From the NCBI GenBank assembly GCA_026184775.1, contig JANCYW010000010.1, positions 372,001 to 436,000 on the forward strand: 64,000 bases of DNA. Direction: 5' to 3'. Shown piece by piece: positions 1 to 12,187 of this stretch. Under the pieces are notes generated by a model. It had not been told where the DNA came from and made no database searches. It saw nothing but the letters and a program-made list of their open reading frames with translations. Position 1 is the first letter of the stretch. Each line of letters begins with the position of its first letter. Position numbers and translations under genes: made by a program. This stretch comes from Cyanidium caldarium. Lineage: Eukaryota; Rhodophyta; Bangiophyceae; Cyanidiales; Cyanidiaceae.

Positions 1-510
1 CAAAACCAGCTGGCGCCTGGCCGGCGCGCCCTCCACGTATCCCCGCACGTGCAAGCCATACATAAATAGCAGGAAGGAGGCCTCGTGGCCGGTGCCGTAA
101 TCGATGCGGGTGCGGTCGCCGAACGAGCCCGCCAGATACGCCGCCAGCTCCGCCGCCACCCACGCCTCCGGCTCACCCGCCGCCGACAACACCTCCACCA
201 CCATCGCCGGCACCTCGCTGGACATCTTGTCGTACCAAGTACGGAACGCCCGGTTGCCGAACCGGTTCTGCTCCCCCGACAGCGGCGGCACCTCGTCCAC
301 CCACCCCTCCAGCTGTCCCAACAGCGCACACACCCGCTCCACCACCACCGGCACTTCAGCGCCCACCAATCCCTGCGTCACACTCAATCCCTGTACAGAC
401 TCGTTCATCGCCTCCAACCACTGCCATATTCGTTGAAAGGTGCTCGACGCCAGGAAGCGCTCCAACTCGACCGCCAACTGAATGCGCTTCCGAGGCATCG
501 ACGGCTGCAT
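1..510 (-). CDS. PTPA: Serine/threonine phosphatase 2A activator (PTPA), 3' part beyond window
   Basis: The reverse strand encodes 170 residues from an ATG at 510 to the window edge with no stop, so the C-terminal part of the gene is missing. The frame contains the PTPA-family signatures RFGNRAFRTWYDKM and SFGDRTRIDYGTGHE. In known PTPA proteins these line the peptide/ATP-binding pocket that acts with the PP2A catalytic subunit. PTPA is a peptidyl-prolyl isomerase-like chaperone that activates PP2A in cytosol and nucleus. Known PTPAs run about 300-390 residues, so roughly half is visible. The gene is divergent from the HECT gene starting at 801 and shares a 290 bp upstream region with it. A second methionine five codons in could also serve as the start. 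Family assignment is firm. Confidence 0.93.
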   Translation of the reverse strand, partial: MQPSMPRKRIQLAVELERFLASSTFQRIWQWLEAMNESVQGLSVTQGLVGAEVPVVVERVCALLGQLEGWVDEVPPLSGEQNRFGNRAFRTWYDKMSSEVPAMVVEVLSAAGEPEAWVAAELAAYLAGSFGDRTRIDYGTGHEASFLLFMYGLHVRGYVEGAPARRQLVL

Positions 511-757
511 GAAGAGATAAGAAAGTGAACCGAGTGGAGTAGAGTGTTTTTCAGTTTGTGCGCGATATCCTCCTTCAATCCAGATGCACTCCACTCGACT
601 CTGCCTCTCAGGTCTCCACGCGGCACCCCCGTTCTCCGTCAGACGCGGCTCCGCTCCGGCGCGACCCTCGCCCTGCCCGCCCACGCCTCCCGATCCGAAA
701 GGTGTCGCGCGCGCTGCTAGGCGCATCTTCCGCTGCTCGCTGGCGCGAACGAGGGGT

Positions 758-787
758 CACTGCACTGCACTGCACTGCACTGCATTG
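758..787. repeat. CACTG pentanucleotide tandem repeat in HECT 5' leader
   Basis: Five perfect CACTG units are followed by one CATTG unit. The tract ends 13 bp before the ATG of the HECT gene. It is not seen elsewhere in the window. It lies close to one presumed edge of the rearranged ligase locus. Its function is unknown. Confidence 0.85.
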
Positions 788-800
788 ACCACTGGGGCCG

Positions 801-3644
801 ATGGCGAGCACACCTTCCACCTCATTCTCCACAGAATACAGTGAGCACGAGTACCATGAGGGGTTGGGTTACGTAGACGAGCACAGCGGGGACTCGTTGC
901 GGGGTCGGAGGCGGCTGGGCGGGGCGGACGGGTCACTGCGCGCGGACGATTCGACGGAGGAGATGCGCTTTCTGGGGGACGGAGCGGGCATGGCACACGG
1001 TCAGTCTACGTCGAGTGGGGAAGAGGATGAGGATGAGGATGAGGATGGCGAGGAGGAGATGGACGCGGCAGACGACTCGTCAGATATGGACGGGGACAAC
1101 GACGAGGAGGATGACGACGACGACGACGACGAGTCGGAGGACAATGAAGGGTATGCCACGGTGCGGGACGAGCTGCTGGAGGTGATGCACGGACATGGTA
1201 TGGAGTTTGGGGCGGGCGGTGCGGACGGCGTGCCGCTGACGCGCCTGCCCGGATGGGGCGGCGGCGGCGGGGGGTTGTTCACGCGACGTCTGTTTCGACA
1301 CTTGTCGGCGGCCGAGGAGGAGATGGAACAGCTGATGCTGCTGCGGCGGGAGGGCGCCTTGATGGACTCGCCGCTGCGGACGCAGCGGATGGGCGGCGCC
1401 GGTCGCGATACCCGGATGGTGCGGCTGGAGGCGCCGCCGCGGGGCGTGTTCGTCGCGGACGACTGGTTGGAGGTGCCGTCTCGGGCACCGCTGGCAGTCG
1501 ATCCGGCCGCCGACACCTTACGACCGTACACTGGGGTGAGCGCCGAGTGGCAATTGCATGCGGCGTTGTCCACCGAGCGCAGCGGCGCCGCCGAGCCGTT
1601 CACGACCGACAGCGCTGCCGCCGCACCCGCGTCGGCGTCGCATCGGCGACCGGCGTTCGGGCCGGCGCTGAGCAACGCGCTGCTGTATGGCACCGGTGCG
1701 CGGTGTCCACCGGTGGCCAACAACGCCGGCGAGGTGGTGAGCGGCATCTGTCGCTCGGAGGGCACTCGCATGGCCGACGGCGCCGGTGCGGCGGCCCCGC
1801 TGCTGCTGCGTCAGAGCATGGCCGGCGGCGATTGCGGCCTGGGCGATGCGTTTGACAGCGAAGTGCACGACATGGCCGAGGCGTTGTCGGGCAGTTCGGT
1901 GTTCAATGAGGCGCTCGGCCAGGACGTGATGGCCGTCCATCACGCCGCCAAAGCGACGGCCGGCACCACCGCACGTCGTCGCCGCTGGTCGCTGGCGGAT
2001 CTGCTGCGCCTGCTGACCGGATCGCGCCTGCATCCGTACCACTGGGACGTGCCACAGATGAACGCCGCCGACGGCCTGGACCGGGCACTGGAAGGCGATA
2101 TCGGCCGCGGCACCTCCCAGCGTAGTGTGCTGCTACCGGATGACGCGCTGGAGGCGATGCTGGGCTTGCCGCTGGGCCGCCTCATCTCCCAGGATCGCAC
2201 CGGGGCGGTGGTGGTGTGCGGCGTGCGCGGTCGTCGACAGACCGTCTCGCAGGTGACGCGCGCCCTGTTCGGCAACAGCCAGCCCGGATGGAATGCTCCT
2301 AGCGGTAACGCCAGCGCTTCGGGCAATGGCAAGCGAGCGACGGCCAGACGCGGCTCGGCAGCGGCGTTTTTCGACGAGCTGGACACGTTGCTGCGCGATG
2401 AGCGCGTGCGTAGAGAGCGGCAGCAGCTGGAGGCGGAGGTGCGGCACCACATCGAACAGACGGTGTTCTGGGGCGATGTGTCGTCGTCGAGCGCCAGTGC
2501 GCCAGTACCGCCGAGCGCCTCGTCGCACCCGCCCGAGACGAGCTCGGGAGCGGAGGCGACCATGACGGAGGTGCTGTCGACGCACCCGTCGCCGTCGACT
2601 CCCGCGGAACCCGCACCAGCGACGTTGCCGGTGGAGATCGCTGCCACTCCCACCCCGCCGCCATCGCTATCGCTATCGCCCGCGCCTGCCACAACTTCCA
2701 CCGAACCCGTCGACCCGACGATGTTGTCGCGCACCACCGGCATCGATCCGACGGTGCTGGTGGAGCTGCCGTCGGACATGCGGCGCGAGGTCATCCAGCA
2801 ACATCTGGGACAGATCCGCGACAACCAGGCGTTTCTGAGCGCGTTGCCTGAAAACATACGCCACGAGGTGCAGGAGGTGGCAGGGCAGGCGGCCTGGGTG
2901 CACAGCGCCGCCTCTGACATGGACAACGCGTCGTTTTTGGCCACGTTGCCGCCGGTGTTACGTGAGGAGATTTTCCTCACTTCGGACGAGCACTTTATCA
3001 ACTCGTTGCCGCCGCACTTGTCCGCCGAGGCGCGGTACGTGCGCGATCGGCACCGTGTGAACGGGATGGCGCCGCTCGCGGCCGCCGAGGCGGAGTGGAT
3101 GCGCGGCGATGCGATTCGTCCGGGGGATGCAGCGGCAGCGGCAGCAGCACCGGGGGCGGTTGCGGCCCGCAGCAATCCGCACGCCAAACACGCTCTATCG
3201 TTCCTGACGCGGCTGGAGGTGTTCGAGCGGGCGCTGCGCTCGCCGGGTGTTTGCGGCCCGCTGCTGGCCAACACCGTGCGGGTGCTGTGCTACGACGTAT
3301 CGACACGGCTGGCGCTGGTGCGCATGGCGATGCGACTGCTGGAGTGTCGGCGGGCCGATGATGCCAGCGTGGCCGGGCGCAGCGCCGAATTGCTGTCGAG
3401 CCTGTTCAAATTTAGCGTGACCATCGCTCACGACCTGCGGCACACCGAGACGACGCATCCGTTGTGTACGTTTCTGGCGCGCGTGCCGGAGGCGGTACAA
3501 CACGGCGGCCGACATCGGGCGCGGTTGGTCGAGGCGCTGGTGTCGATGATGCACCTGTATTTCCAGATCCTGGTGGAGGCCGGGCCGACGCGCACCGTGT
3601 TGTTGCAGTCGGCGTCGTCGGAGGCGCCGGGCGAGGTGGACAGT

Positions 3645-3681
<37 letters not shown>

Positions 3682-5492
3682 CAGTGCCGGTGATCGACGC
3701 GTCGCTGCTGACCGGATTGTCGTTGGTGTTGCGCCTGCCGGAGGCGACCTCCAAGACCCGCGACAAGGTGCTCACCATGTACGAATGGGCGTACCGTAAC
3801 GAGAAAAACCGCGCCGCCATTGTGCAGTGTCTGGTGGAGAGCGCCATGGCGCTGGCGCCGGAGGTGTGTGCGGCGATGCGCGACGAGCCTGGCCTGCGCG
3901 CCTGCGAGGCGCAGTTTGCGCGGCTGGTGCGCACACTGGCCGAATTGGTGCGGCCGGATCTGCGGCCGCTGCAGGCGCTGCAACCGGTGTGGACGGCGCT
4001 GGAGGCGGCACTGGCGGCGACGAATGCGGCGCGCTCGTCGTTGACGTTGTCACAGCTGGCGCCAATGCTGGAGTGTTATTTGAGCGCACACACGGTGCGA
4101 CTGCCGGATTGGTTTGGCAGCGCCGCAGATACAGACACTGCAGCCGCCGCCGACCGATCTCCACACGAGGTGCCCGCCGGCCAATCGCCGGCAACTACAC
4201 CGGCGGCGGAGCGCATCGACCGTCTTCTGGCGGCGTTTCTGGAACGCCACGCAACCGCCATCAACCGGCTGCTGTATCAGAACCCGGCACTCATTCAGGG
4301 ACCGTTCCGGGCGGCGTTGGCGCATCCGCGCTTTCTCGATTTCGAGAACAAGAAGCTCTTCTTCCGCAGCGCGCTGCAAGAGCAGCGGCGCTTGCAGCGC
4401 TCGCCGCCCATCCGCCTGCTGGTGCGCCGCGACTCGGTGTTCGAGGACAGCTACCACCAGCTGCGGCCACGCAGTGCCGCCGAACTCAAGGGCCGCCTCA
4501 ACGTGCAGTTCGTGGGCGAGGAGGGCATCGACGCCGGCGGCCTGACCCGCGAGTGGTACGTGATCCTGGCGCGCAAGATCTTCGACGAGAATTACGCGCT
4601 CTTCCGCCGGTCAGTGGGCAAGAGCGGCGCCTTCCACATCAATGCCAGCTCGCACATCAACGAGGACCACCTGGGGTTCTTCCGCTTCATCGGGCGCTTC
4701 ATCGGCAAAGCGCTGTGGGACGGCCAACTACTGGACGCGTACTTTGTGCGCTCCGTCTACAAGCACATGATCGGGGTGCGGCCGTCGTACCACGACATCG
4801 AGGCGATCGACCCGGAGTACTACTCCAGCCTGACGTGGGTGCTGCAGAACGATATCACGGAGGTGTTGGAGTTGGGCATGTCGGCGGAGGTGGAGGAGTT
4901 TGGCGAGGTGAAGGTGATCGATCTGGTGCCCGACGGGCGGCACATCCCGGTCACCGAGCAGAACAAGCGCGAGTACGTGCGGCTGATCACCGACTTGAAG
5001 ATGACCCGGTCGATCGAGCCGCAGTTGCAGGCGTTTCTGGCCGGCTTTCACGAGCTGATACCGCGCCCGCTGGTGTCCCTCTTCACCGATTACGAGCTGG
5101 AGCTGCTCATATCCGGACTGCCGGAGATTGACATCGCCGACCTGAAGATGCACACGCAGTATCACGGGTACCGGGCGTCGTCGCCGCAGATCCAGTGGTT
5201 CTGGGAGGCGGTGGCCGCGCTGGACCGCGACGACCGCGCGCGGCTGCTGATGTTCGTCACCGGCAGCAGCAAGGTGCCGCTGGGCGGGTTCGCCTACCTG
5301 CCGGGCATGAGCGGCGGCGGCGGCATCCAGCGCTTTCAGATCCACCGTGTGGCCGGCGACACGGATCGTCTGCCCAGCGCGCACACGTGTTTCAATCAGT
5401 TGGACTTGCCGGAGTATGCCGACCGGGACAAGTTGCGCGAGCGCCTGCTGACGGCCATCCGGGAGGGATCCGAAGGGTTCGGATTCGGATAG
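801..5492 (+). CDS. HECT E3 ubiquitin ligase, C-terminal half of TOM1/UPL1/HUWE1 family
   Basis: The 1563-residue protein opens with a low-complexity stretch and an Asp/Glu-rich region at about 72-115. A DUF4414-type ubiquitin-binding segment follows at about 640-740, with paired LP..(L/M)R.E motifs such as LPSDMRREV and LPPVLREEI. The HECT domain occupies about 1228-1563, with the catalytic Cys at residue 1530 in the motif HTCFNQLDLP (codon 5388-5390). This acidic-DUF4414-HECT order is that of the C-terminal part of TOM1, UPL1 and HUWE1. The large N-terminal DUF908/DUF913 solenoid is absent and is encoded instead by the convergent gene ending 69 bp away at 5562. A 13-Ser run is encoded by a TCG repeat near 3643-3680. 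The expected reaction is transfer of ubiquitin from E2 to its own Cys and then to substrate. No introns are evident. Confidence 0.93.
3643..3681. repeat. (TCG)n trinucleotide tract coding poly-Ser
   Basis: A nearly perfect TCG run lies in frame in the HECT gene and encodes a long serine run. It belongs to the same ACG/CGT repeat class that encodes poly-Asp and poly-Thr in other genes of the window. Confidence 0.9.
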
Positions 5493-5561
5493 AGAAGGGT
5501 GTGTATAAAGCGGGGCTGATGGTGATCGGAGGGTGTACCTTCGATATATTCGCACCTTCAT

Positions 5562-8500
5562 TTAAGCGTCCTCCATGGGCATCGCGGCCGCTGTCTCTTC
5601 CAACGGCGGCTCCCATACCACCGTCGGCATCGACCGGTCTGCCGCACCCGTCCGACCGTGCTGCGCTTCCCGGGCGCCGACGGCCCGACTCGGCTCGTCG
5701 GCAAACTCGAACAGATCTCCTTTCAGCGCCGGCAGCGCGCGCATCAGCTCTCGCAGGCGGTGGCCCTCGAGCACACTGCCGGATTTGAGCAGCGGGTACC
5801 GGCCGTCCGCATCGGCGCCGTGTTCGTGCACTGCAGGCCCGTTCCAGCACGCCATCTGATACAGTGTCTCCAGCAGCGGCACGGTGGCCGGCGGTGTGCC
5901 CAGCCGCGATTCATACCACTGCAGCAGCAGGTCGCCGATGGCAGAGGTGGTGAGCTGGCGGGTGTCGTCGTGCACCAGCGCCCGCGTTACCACTTGCGCC
6001 AAGCGTTCCTCGACCACAAGTGGCGGATGCGCGTCGGGGGAGGCGCTTGCCGAAGGATGTCGGTCGGCGGAGGATGCAGCACCGGCTGCGGGTCGCTCCA
6101 GCACTTGTTGCAACACCCCGATGACCCACTGCCGTGGTGCGCCGGCGTACGCACTCAGTTGCGCCAGCAGCGATCGCACCGCCAGGAAATTCCACGGCAC
6201 CGGAGGAGATATCTCGCCGCCGCCGCCGCCGCCGCCATCTTCACCCCAAAGCGCCGCCATCACCCACCGACGATATTCGACGGCCGCCTCCCCTCCGACG
6301 GAATGTCTGTCGCTGTCGTCGTTCAGCCATTCCGCCACCGCTTGGGCGAGCGGCTGGCCGTACGCCAACACCGCTGCCGCCACCGCATACGTGCCGGCCG
6401 CGCTGCACTGCCCCAGCGCCGTCTGCAGCACTTCCCGCGGCACTCGCACCTGTTCGATGCGCGGCACCGCGGCCACATTCAACGCGTAACGCGGCTCCCG
6501 CGAGGAGCGATCGCGCCCTCCAGCCGGTTTGCGCGCCGCGTCGCCGCCCTCGTATTCGCGCAGACACCGCAGACAGGCCACTTTCATCGCCAGCGGATGG
6601 TAGGCGTGCAGGCGGTCCAGCAGCGGGGCGAGCGCCGCGCGGGTCACACACGGCTCCGGCAAGGCGGCGGCAGCGGCGGCGGTGGTGGTCAGTTCGCGGA
6701 ACGCCTCGCGGATGGCGGTCTCGAACGCCAACACCACCAGCGATACATCGTGCTGATACAGGCGCACCCGCACGTATTCCGCGCCCAACATCCACGCCCG
6801 CAGCCGCCGCGCCATCCCGGCACCGTCCGCAGGCGCTTTCGCCGCATTCGTTATGCTGTGTACTGCAGCCCATATTTCGGTATCGCCGAGGGCATGACGG
6901 GCGCTGGGCGCCTCGGCCACCGTCAGCGCCACCGCCGCCTCCAACGCCGCCAGCAACGCGTCGGCATCGGCGGTCAACGCGCTGCCCAGCAGCTCCACAG
7001 TGGCCCGATTCAGCGACTCAGACGACGGCAGCGGCACCAAGCGACACTTGTACTGCCACATTCGGCGCAACGCTGTCCGCCCCAGCACCTTGGGCAGCAG
7101 CGCCGTCAGCACGCCGCGCGGAACGTACGGCACGGTGGTGAGGTAACCGGAGTGGTCGCCGATGAGCAACCGGTCGGCGTCGGGTCCGTTGGCCGAATCG
7201 GCCACCAACGCCCGCACCAGCACCGCGTACAACCAGACGTGATCCGGGGTGAGGTTGCGAGCGGTATTCGCAGAATGGCTCGTGCTCAGCGCACTCCAGT
7301 GCGCATGTCGTAGCACCTCCATCGCCGCCCGATGCAGCTTCACCGAGGCGTGACCGCCCAGGCGCTCCAACCACAGTGCCGCAGCCCGCGGCCACCGCAA
7401 CAGCAACGTCTCCAGCTCGCGGTGCAGACGACCCAGCCACAGTGACTCGTCGATAAGCGTGGCCAATTCGGCCAACACCGTCGCGTCCCATACCGGCCCG
7501 CCGTCCGCCTCTGCTGCCAGGTGGGCGCGCAGCGCCTCGTACAGCGCTTCGGCGAGGCGCTCCCGGAACGGGCTCGGATGCAGCGTGGCGTAACGCTGTC
7601 GCCGCGCGCCGATCTGCAGGGCGCGACTGCGCACGCGATCCATCCGCAGCACCTGATCCATCCCGCCAGCGCGCACCAACGTGCCGGCCGTCGCCGAGAA
7701 GGACGCTTCGGCTTCCAACAGACTGGCGTCGTCGCGGATCAGCCCCAAGTTGTCGTCCAGCCGGCGGTGCAACCCCAGGGCGGCCACGTGCTGATCGCTG
7801 CAGGCCATCAGCAGCAGCCGCGTCACCGCACACAAGCGCAGGGCGAAGAAGCGCGGCCAGCGATGCCGACAGGGCGACGTCAGCAGCAGCCGCACCGGTA
7901 CCGTAGCGTAGGTGAGCAGCGAGCTGACCGCCACCAGTTCGGCATTGGGCTTGACGCCCGCGGCCGCCCCGTTCACCTGGTGGCCGCGCTCCAGCAGCGG
8001 CAGCTCGGCAGCCGGCGCCACCGCCATCACATCCAAGAGGGCGTCCAGGGCGCGGATGATGTCAGCATCCCATGTTGGCGATGTCGCCGCGTTCAGCGGC
8101 AGCGAGCGCACCCACCGCACCACCGCCGCACACCAACCGCGCGCGTACATCGCGCAGAGCAGACCGCGTCCGATGCGCCGCGGCACCCCCGAATCGAACA
8201 GCAGCGCGCGCAACGTCGACATCAGACCCACAAAGTACACCCCGCGCTGTTGCTCGCGACAGGCGGCACTCGCCGCCGCCGTCGCCGTCGTCGCGAACAG
8301 CGTCTCCAGCGCGAAAAAGTGACCGGCGAACACGTCGGCCACCGGCGTCTCCAACCCGAAATCGCACAGCAGGCTCTTGTAGCAGGCGCGCGTGTGCACC
8401 GCGAATATGGCCATGGCGCGCGGCATGCCCACCAGCTCGCGGGCGCTGCCCGGCGCTGCGGTGACGATCTCGATCTCCAGCTCGCCGCCCTCGCCCAGCA

Positions 8501-9984
8501 AAATCGGATACACCGTGACCGCCTCGAAGCCGGCGCGCGCCAACGCCACCCGACACAGCCGCTCCACACAACCGACCGCGTGAATGAGTGCCGCATCCGA
8601 CACCAGCCGCTCGCCGGGCGCGCTCCCGCTGCCGCGCACATGTCGTTCCCACAGTGCCCGCTTGCCAAACACCGACATCAGCAGCAGCACCGCGCCCAGC
8701 GCCCCCGCCAGCGCACATGACGACTGTCGCGACGGGTGTTGTCGTGGCATCGGTGTCGTGCTGAAGAAGCGTTGCTTACGATCCACGCACATGTCCGCCA
8801 GCGGCCACTCGGTCGTCGCTGTCGTCGCCGTGTCCATCCCCACCACCGCCACCATCTGCTGCAGCGCCTCGCCCAGCACTTGAGGGAAGCGGCGCCGCAG
8901 CTCGACGACCTCCATCACCTGCGCGGCGTGCAGCAACTGTTGGCGCAGTTGGTCGGCCAGATCGGTGATGGCCATGTACGCGGGATCGGCGCGGTCGGCG
9001 GCCGCACAGCACAGCGACACGCCCAGCAGCTGCCGCGCACAGTGCAGCGCCAGCGGCCACAGCGCCCGAAACGCCGTCAACAGGCGCGCCGAGTGCTCTG
9101 CGTCCACCCCGAGCTCGTCCACCGAGCGCGTTACCCCACGCGATGTACGCAGCCGCAGCAGCGCGTTCATCAGCAGCATGGCCGCCGCGATCCGGTAACC
9201 GACATCCACATCGGCGCTCGATACGGAGGATGGCGGCAGTTGCTGCGTCAGCGCCTCGATCTCGTCGGCCACCACTTGCTCCACCAGCGCCCGACACCGG
9301 GTGTCCTGCTTCATGATGCCGTGCAGGTTCGCAAAGCCAAAGCCGCGCTGATGCACCGATCGCGCCAGCTGCCGGTTGTGCAGCGGCTCGCGTACCACCG
9401 CCGTCAGCAGCTGCTGCAACAACGATGTCGAGGACGCGGTGTCCGAGTGCAGCAGGCGCTCCAGACGATCGCGCCGCAAACACATCGCCTCCAGGGCGTG
9501 CAACGAGCACGCCAACGCATCCGCATCCGGTGGCAGGCGGCCGGCGTGCGGCTCTTCCGGAGCGGACGGCGACAGCAGCACTTGCATCAGCGCGTCCGCC
9601 ACGCGCTCCTCCCAGAACACGTTGGCGTTGGCCGGATCGTCATTCATCAGCGTGGCCATCGTGTGCACCGCCAGCGACCAGACGGCCGCCCCAAAACGCT
9701 GCGGGTGCGACAGCAGCGTGCGCAGCACCCCGCGCACCCCGCCATCGTTCAGGACGAACGCTGGCGTCTCCGGGTGCGACGAGCCGTTGGGCAGCACGCT
9801 GCGATCCGGAGCGGTGCCGCGCAGGGTAGCCTCCCGCTGGTGCGCCGCGCCCACCGTCTCGTGCACGCTGATCAGAAAGCGCAGCGCCTCTTTCATCCAC
9901 AACGCATCGCTGACCGCCAACGTCCCCATGGTGGTGCGCATCGCCTGCATGGCCTCGGCGTCCGCCGCGGGTACGCTTTCCATC

Positions 9985-10016
<32 letters not shown>

Positions 10017-11867
10017 GGCCGCGCCAGGTGCTCGCGCCACCGCATGCATACTGCGCGCCATCGCCTGTTGCCGCACGGTCGGCGCCAGTCGTTCGGCCGG
10101 CTGATCCACCACCCCCGTGGGCCACTCCGCCACCGCCGCCGATTGCAGCGCGGTGGTAAAAAACGTCAGCAGCAGCAGGGATACGGCGCTGGGCACGCCA
10201 TCCGTACCGGCCAACGCCACCATACGGTCCAGGGTGTGCGCCAACATGAGCTGCAAGCGCGGCTCCATGCTGCTGGAGCGCCGCTCGCGTCGCAACGAGC
10301 CGTACAGCGTGACCAGGCACAGATCGAGGTGCTCGACGTCGAGCGCCGAAGGGCCGCCGCCCGGCCGCACCGCCTCGTCGTCCAACGCCACGCGGACGGC
10401 CGTCAGCAGCCAACCGCACCCCAGGTCACCGCCCAGGCTGGACAGGATCGGGCGTTCCAGGCGTAACGCGCTCACGCCCGCCGCCATCAGTCGCAGGCCA
10501 GAGCGCCGCAGCAACGGTTCGACGCGGGCATCCAGCCGACCCGAGAGGCGCCGGTCGCCGCGCACCACCTCCAGCAGGTGCGCCACCAGGTGTGGATCAT
10601 CTGCCGGCGGCGCGTCCCGTTGGTTCGGTGCGGTGCCCAGTGCCAGCAGCACCGCCAACGCCTGGTAGCGGATCGAGAGCGCCAGACAGCGCGCCGCTTG
10701 GAGGTGCGGGCAGGCGTTGTGGATGCGCATCCGCCGCAGCCGCTCCTGCCACGCCTGTCGAAAGCGGGCCATCTGGTCCGCGACGGTTTCCGGTGGATCG
10801 TCCGGGTCCACCGCTGTCGCCTGTGGGCTGCGCGGCGTCTCTCGGGCATCCGGCGTCCGTGATATCGCCTCCAAGAGAGACGCGCCCGTAGGCTCTGTCC
10901 CACACGCCGCGCACTCTCGCGGCGGCGGTGGCGGTGCTGCTGCCGTCGACGCCGACGCCTCCGACAACGGGCTGCTGCGGCACCCGGAATCGAACGAGTC
11001 GCTCGCCGTACCCGTCTCCGGGTACAGCAGCAGCGGTACCCGCGGCGCCGCCCGGTCGCCATCGTCGGCGCTGGCAGCACTGGACGCGTCCAGCGCGAGC
11101 GAGGCGCTCCCGCCAGCGGTGCGTCCCGCTTCAATGGGGTGCGCGACGTGCTCGGGTCGCTCGTGGCGTAATAACTCGTCATAGAGGGGGTGATGGGCCA
11201 CCAGCGCCGACAATAGCGGTCGCAAGTATGCTCCGCCCCAGGTGGGATCAGCCGGCCCGCACGACGGCTTGTGGAAGAGCGGTGCGCTGACCAGACTCCA
11301 CAGCACCTCGAGCGCGCTGCGCACCACCGCCAGATCCACCGGAGCCGCCGCCACCAACAGCTCCGCCAGCAGGTTTGTGGACGGGTAGCGGTGCCGCGAC
11401 TCGGGAAATAGATTGGTCAGCACCCGCGCCGACACCTCCAGCAGCAGACACATCGTCTCGCCCGAGTAGGGCGGGGTGGTACGCTTATCCACTGTGTCCG
11501 CCCCGCCGGTTCCAGACGTCGTCGTCGTCGTCGTCCGCATCGCCGCACACTGCCTCTCCAGCGCCTGATGCACGCGCGCCAAAAACGCCTCCCAGTATCC
11601 GTACTGCGACACCGGCAGTTGCTCGAAATCGATCACCGCGGCCGCGTCATCCGGCGCCCGAACCCCACCGTCCGACAGCCACCACAGTGTCGTTCCACCA
11701 CCACCATACCGTTCCCGCAGCGCCTGTCGCAACTGCAACAGTGCCGCTTGCAGACGGCGTTCATCGCCGTCGCACGGACGCCACCGCCTGTGGTCCTGCA
11801 CCAGCGCCGCCAGCCACGCCTGACCTCCAGCAACGTCCCACTCGTCCGGCCTCCCAGTGTCTTCCAT
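5562..11867 (-). CDS. DUF908/DUF913 solenoid protein, N-terminal half of TOM1/UPL1/HUWE1-type ligase
   Basis: From the ATG at 11867 the product is 2101 residues. An open frame continues upstream to 12323, but that part overlaps the next gene and looks non-coding. Residues about 85-500 resemble DUF908: LLLEVSARVLTNLF, the helix ARCLALSIRYQALAVLLA, and the segment LMAAGVSALRLERPILSSLG, comparable to UPL1/HUWE1 'RLHAISILVYS' and 'ALTALAH...VLSALG'. Residues about 655-960 resemble DUF913: FGAAVWSLAVHTMATL, NDDP, then LPPDADALACSLHALEAMCL, matching the UPL1 pattern GGVFSLA...HKDP...IPNGLGAVCLN. A ten-Thr run interrupts at about 618-627. There is no HECT domain. The length plus that of the convergent HECT gene (1563) gives about 3660 residues, close to full-length UPL1. 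Homology was judged by eye, so it is less certain than the HECT assignment. The gene is divergent from the oxygenase at 12188. Confidence 0.8.
9985..10018. repeat. (GTC/ACG)n trinucleotide tract coding poly-Thr
   Basis: This trinucleotide run lies in the solenoid gene. Read on the minus strand it gives ten consecutive Thr codons (ACG). A shorter run of the same type occurs at about 11519-11541. Confidence 0.88.
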
Positions 11868-12187
11868 GACCAATGCGCAAGGCACCCGAGACAGCACCAC
11901 ACCTGGGCCACCCCGAATAGCACAATCACCGACCGTCACCACCGCGCCCAACCGATGGCCGCTTCCTCCGCAGCGCGGTGTAGCAGACCGCAGCCCGCGA
12001 GCGGTATCGCTCGCTGTCCGGGCGACTTGTGCGGCGCGCGCTTGATGGAACGTGGCGATGATGGCATGCGTGTGACACAATACGTTGCGGAGGTTGTGAC
12101 GGACATGTTTCGAGAGAGGATGCGGCGGGGCAGGGGGACGCGGGGGTCGATGCGTGCACCCCAACGGACACGGTATCGGGACACACC
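11868..12187. promoter_or_regulatory. Divergent intergenic region, solenoid gene / oxygenase
   Basis: These 320 bp separate two outward-facing start codons and must hold both promoters. The minus-strand frame of the solenoid gene stays open through here, but its translation is compositionally unlike the rest and it crosses the oxygenase start. I see no recognisable promoter element. Confidence 0.4.
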
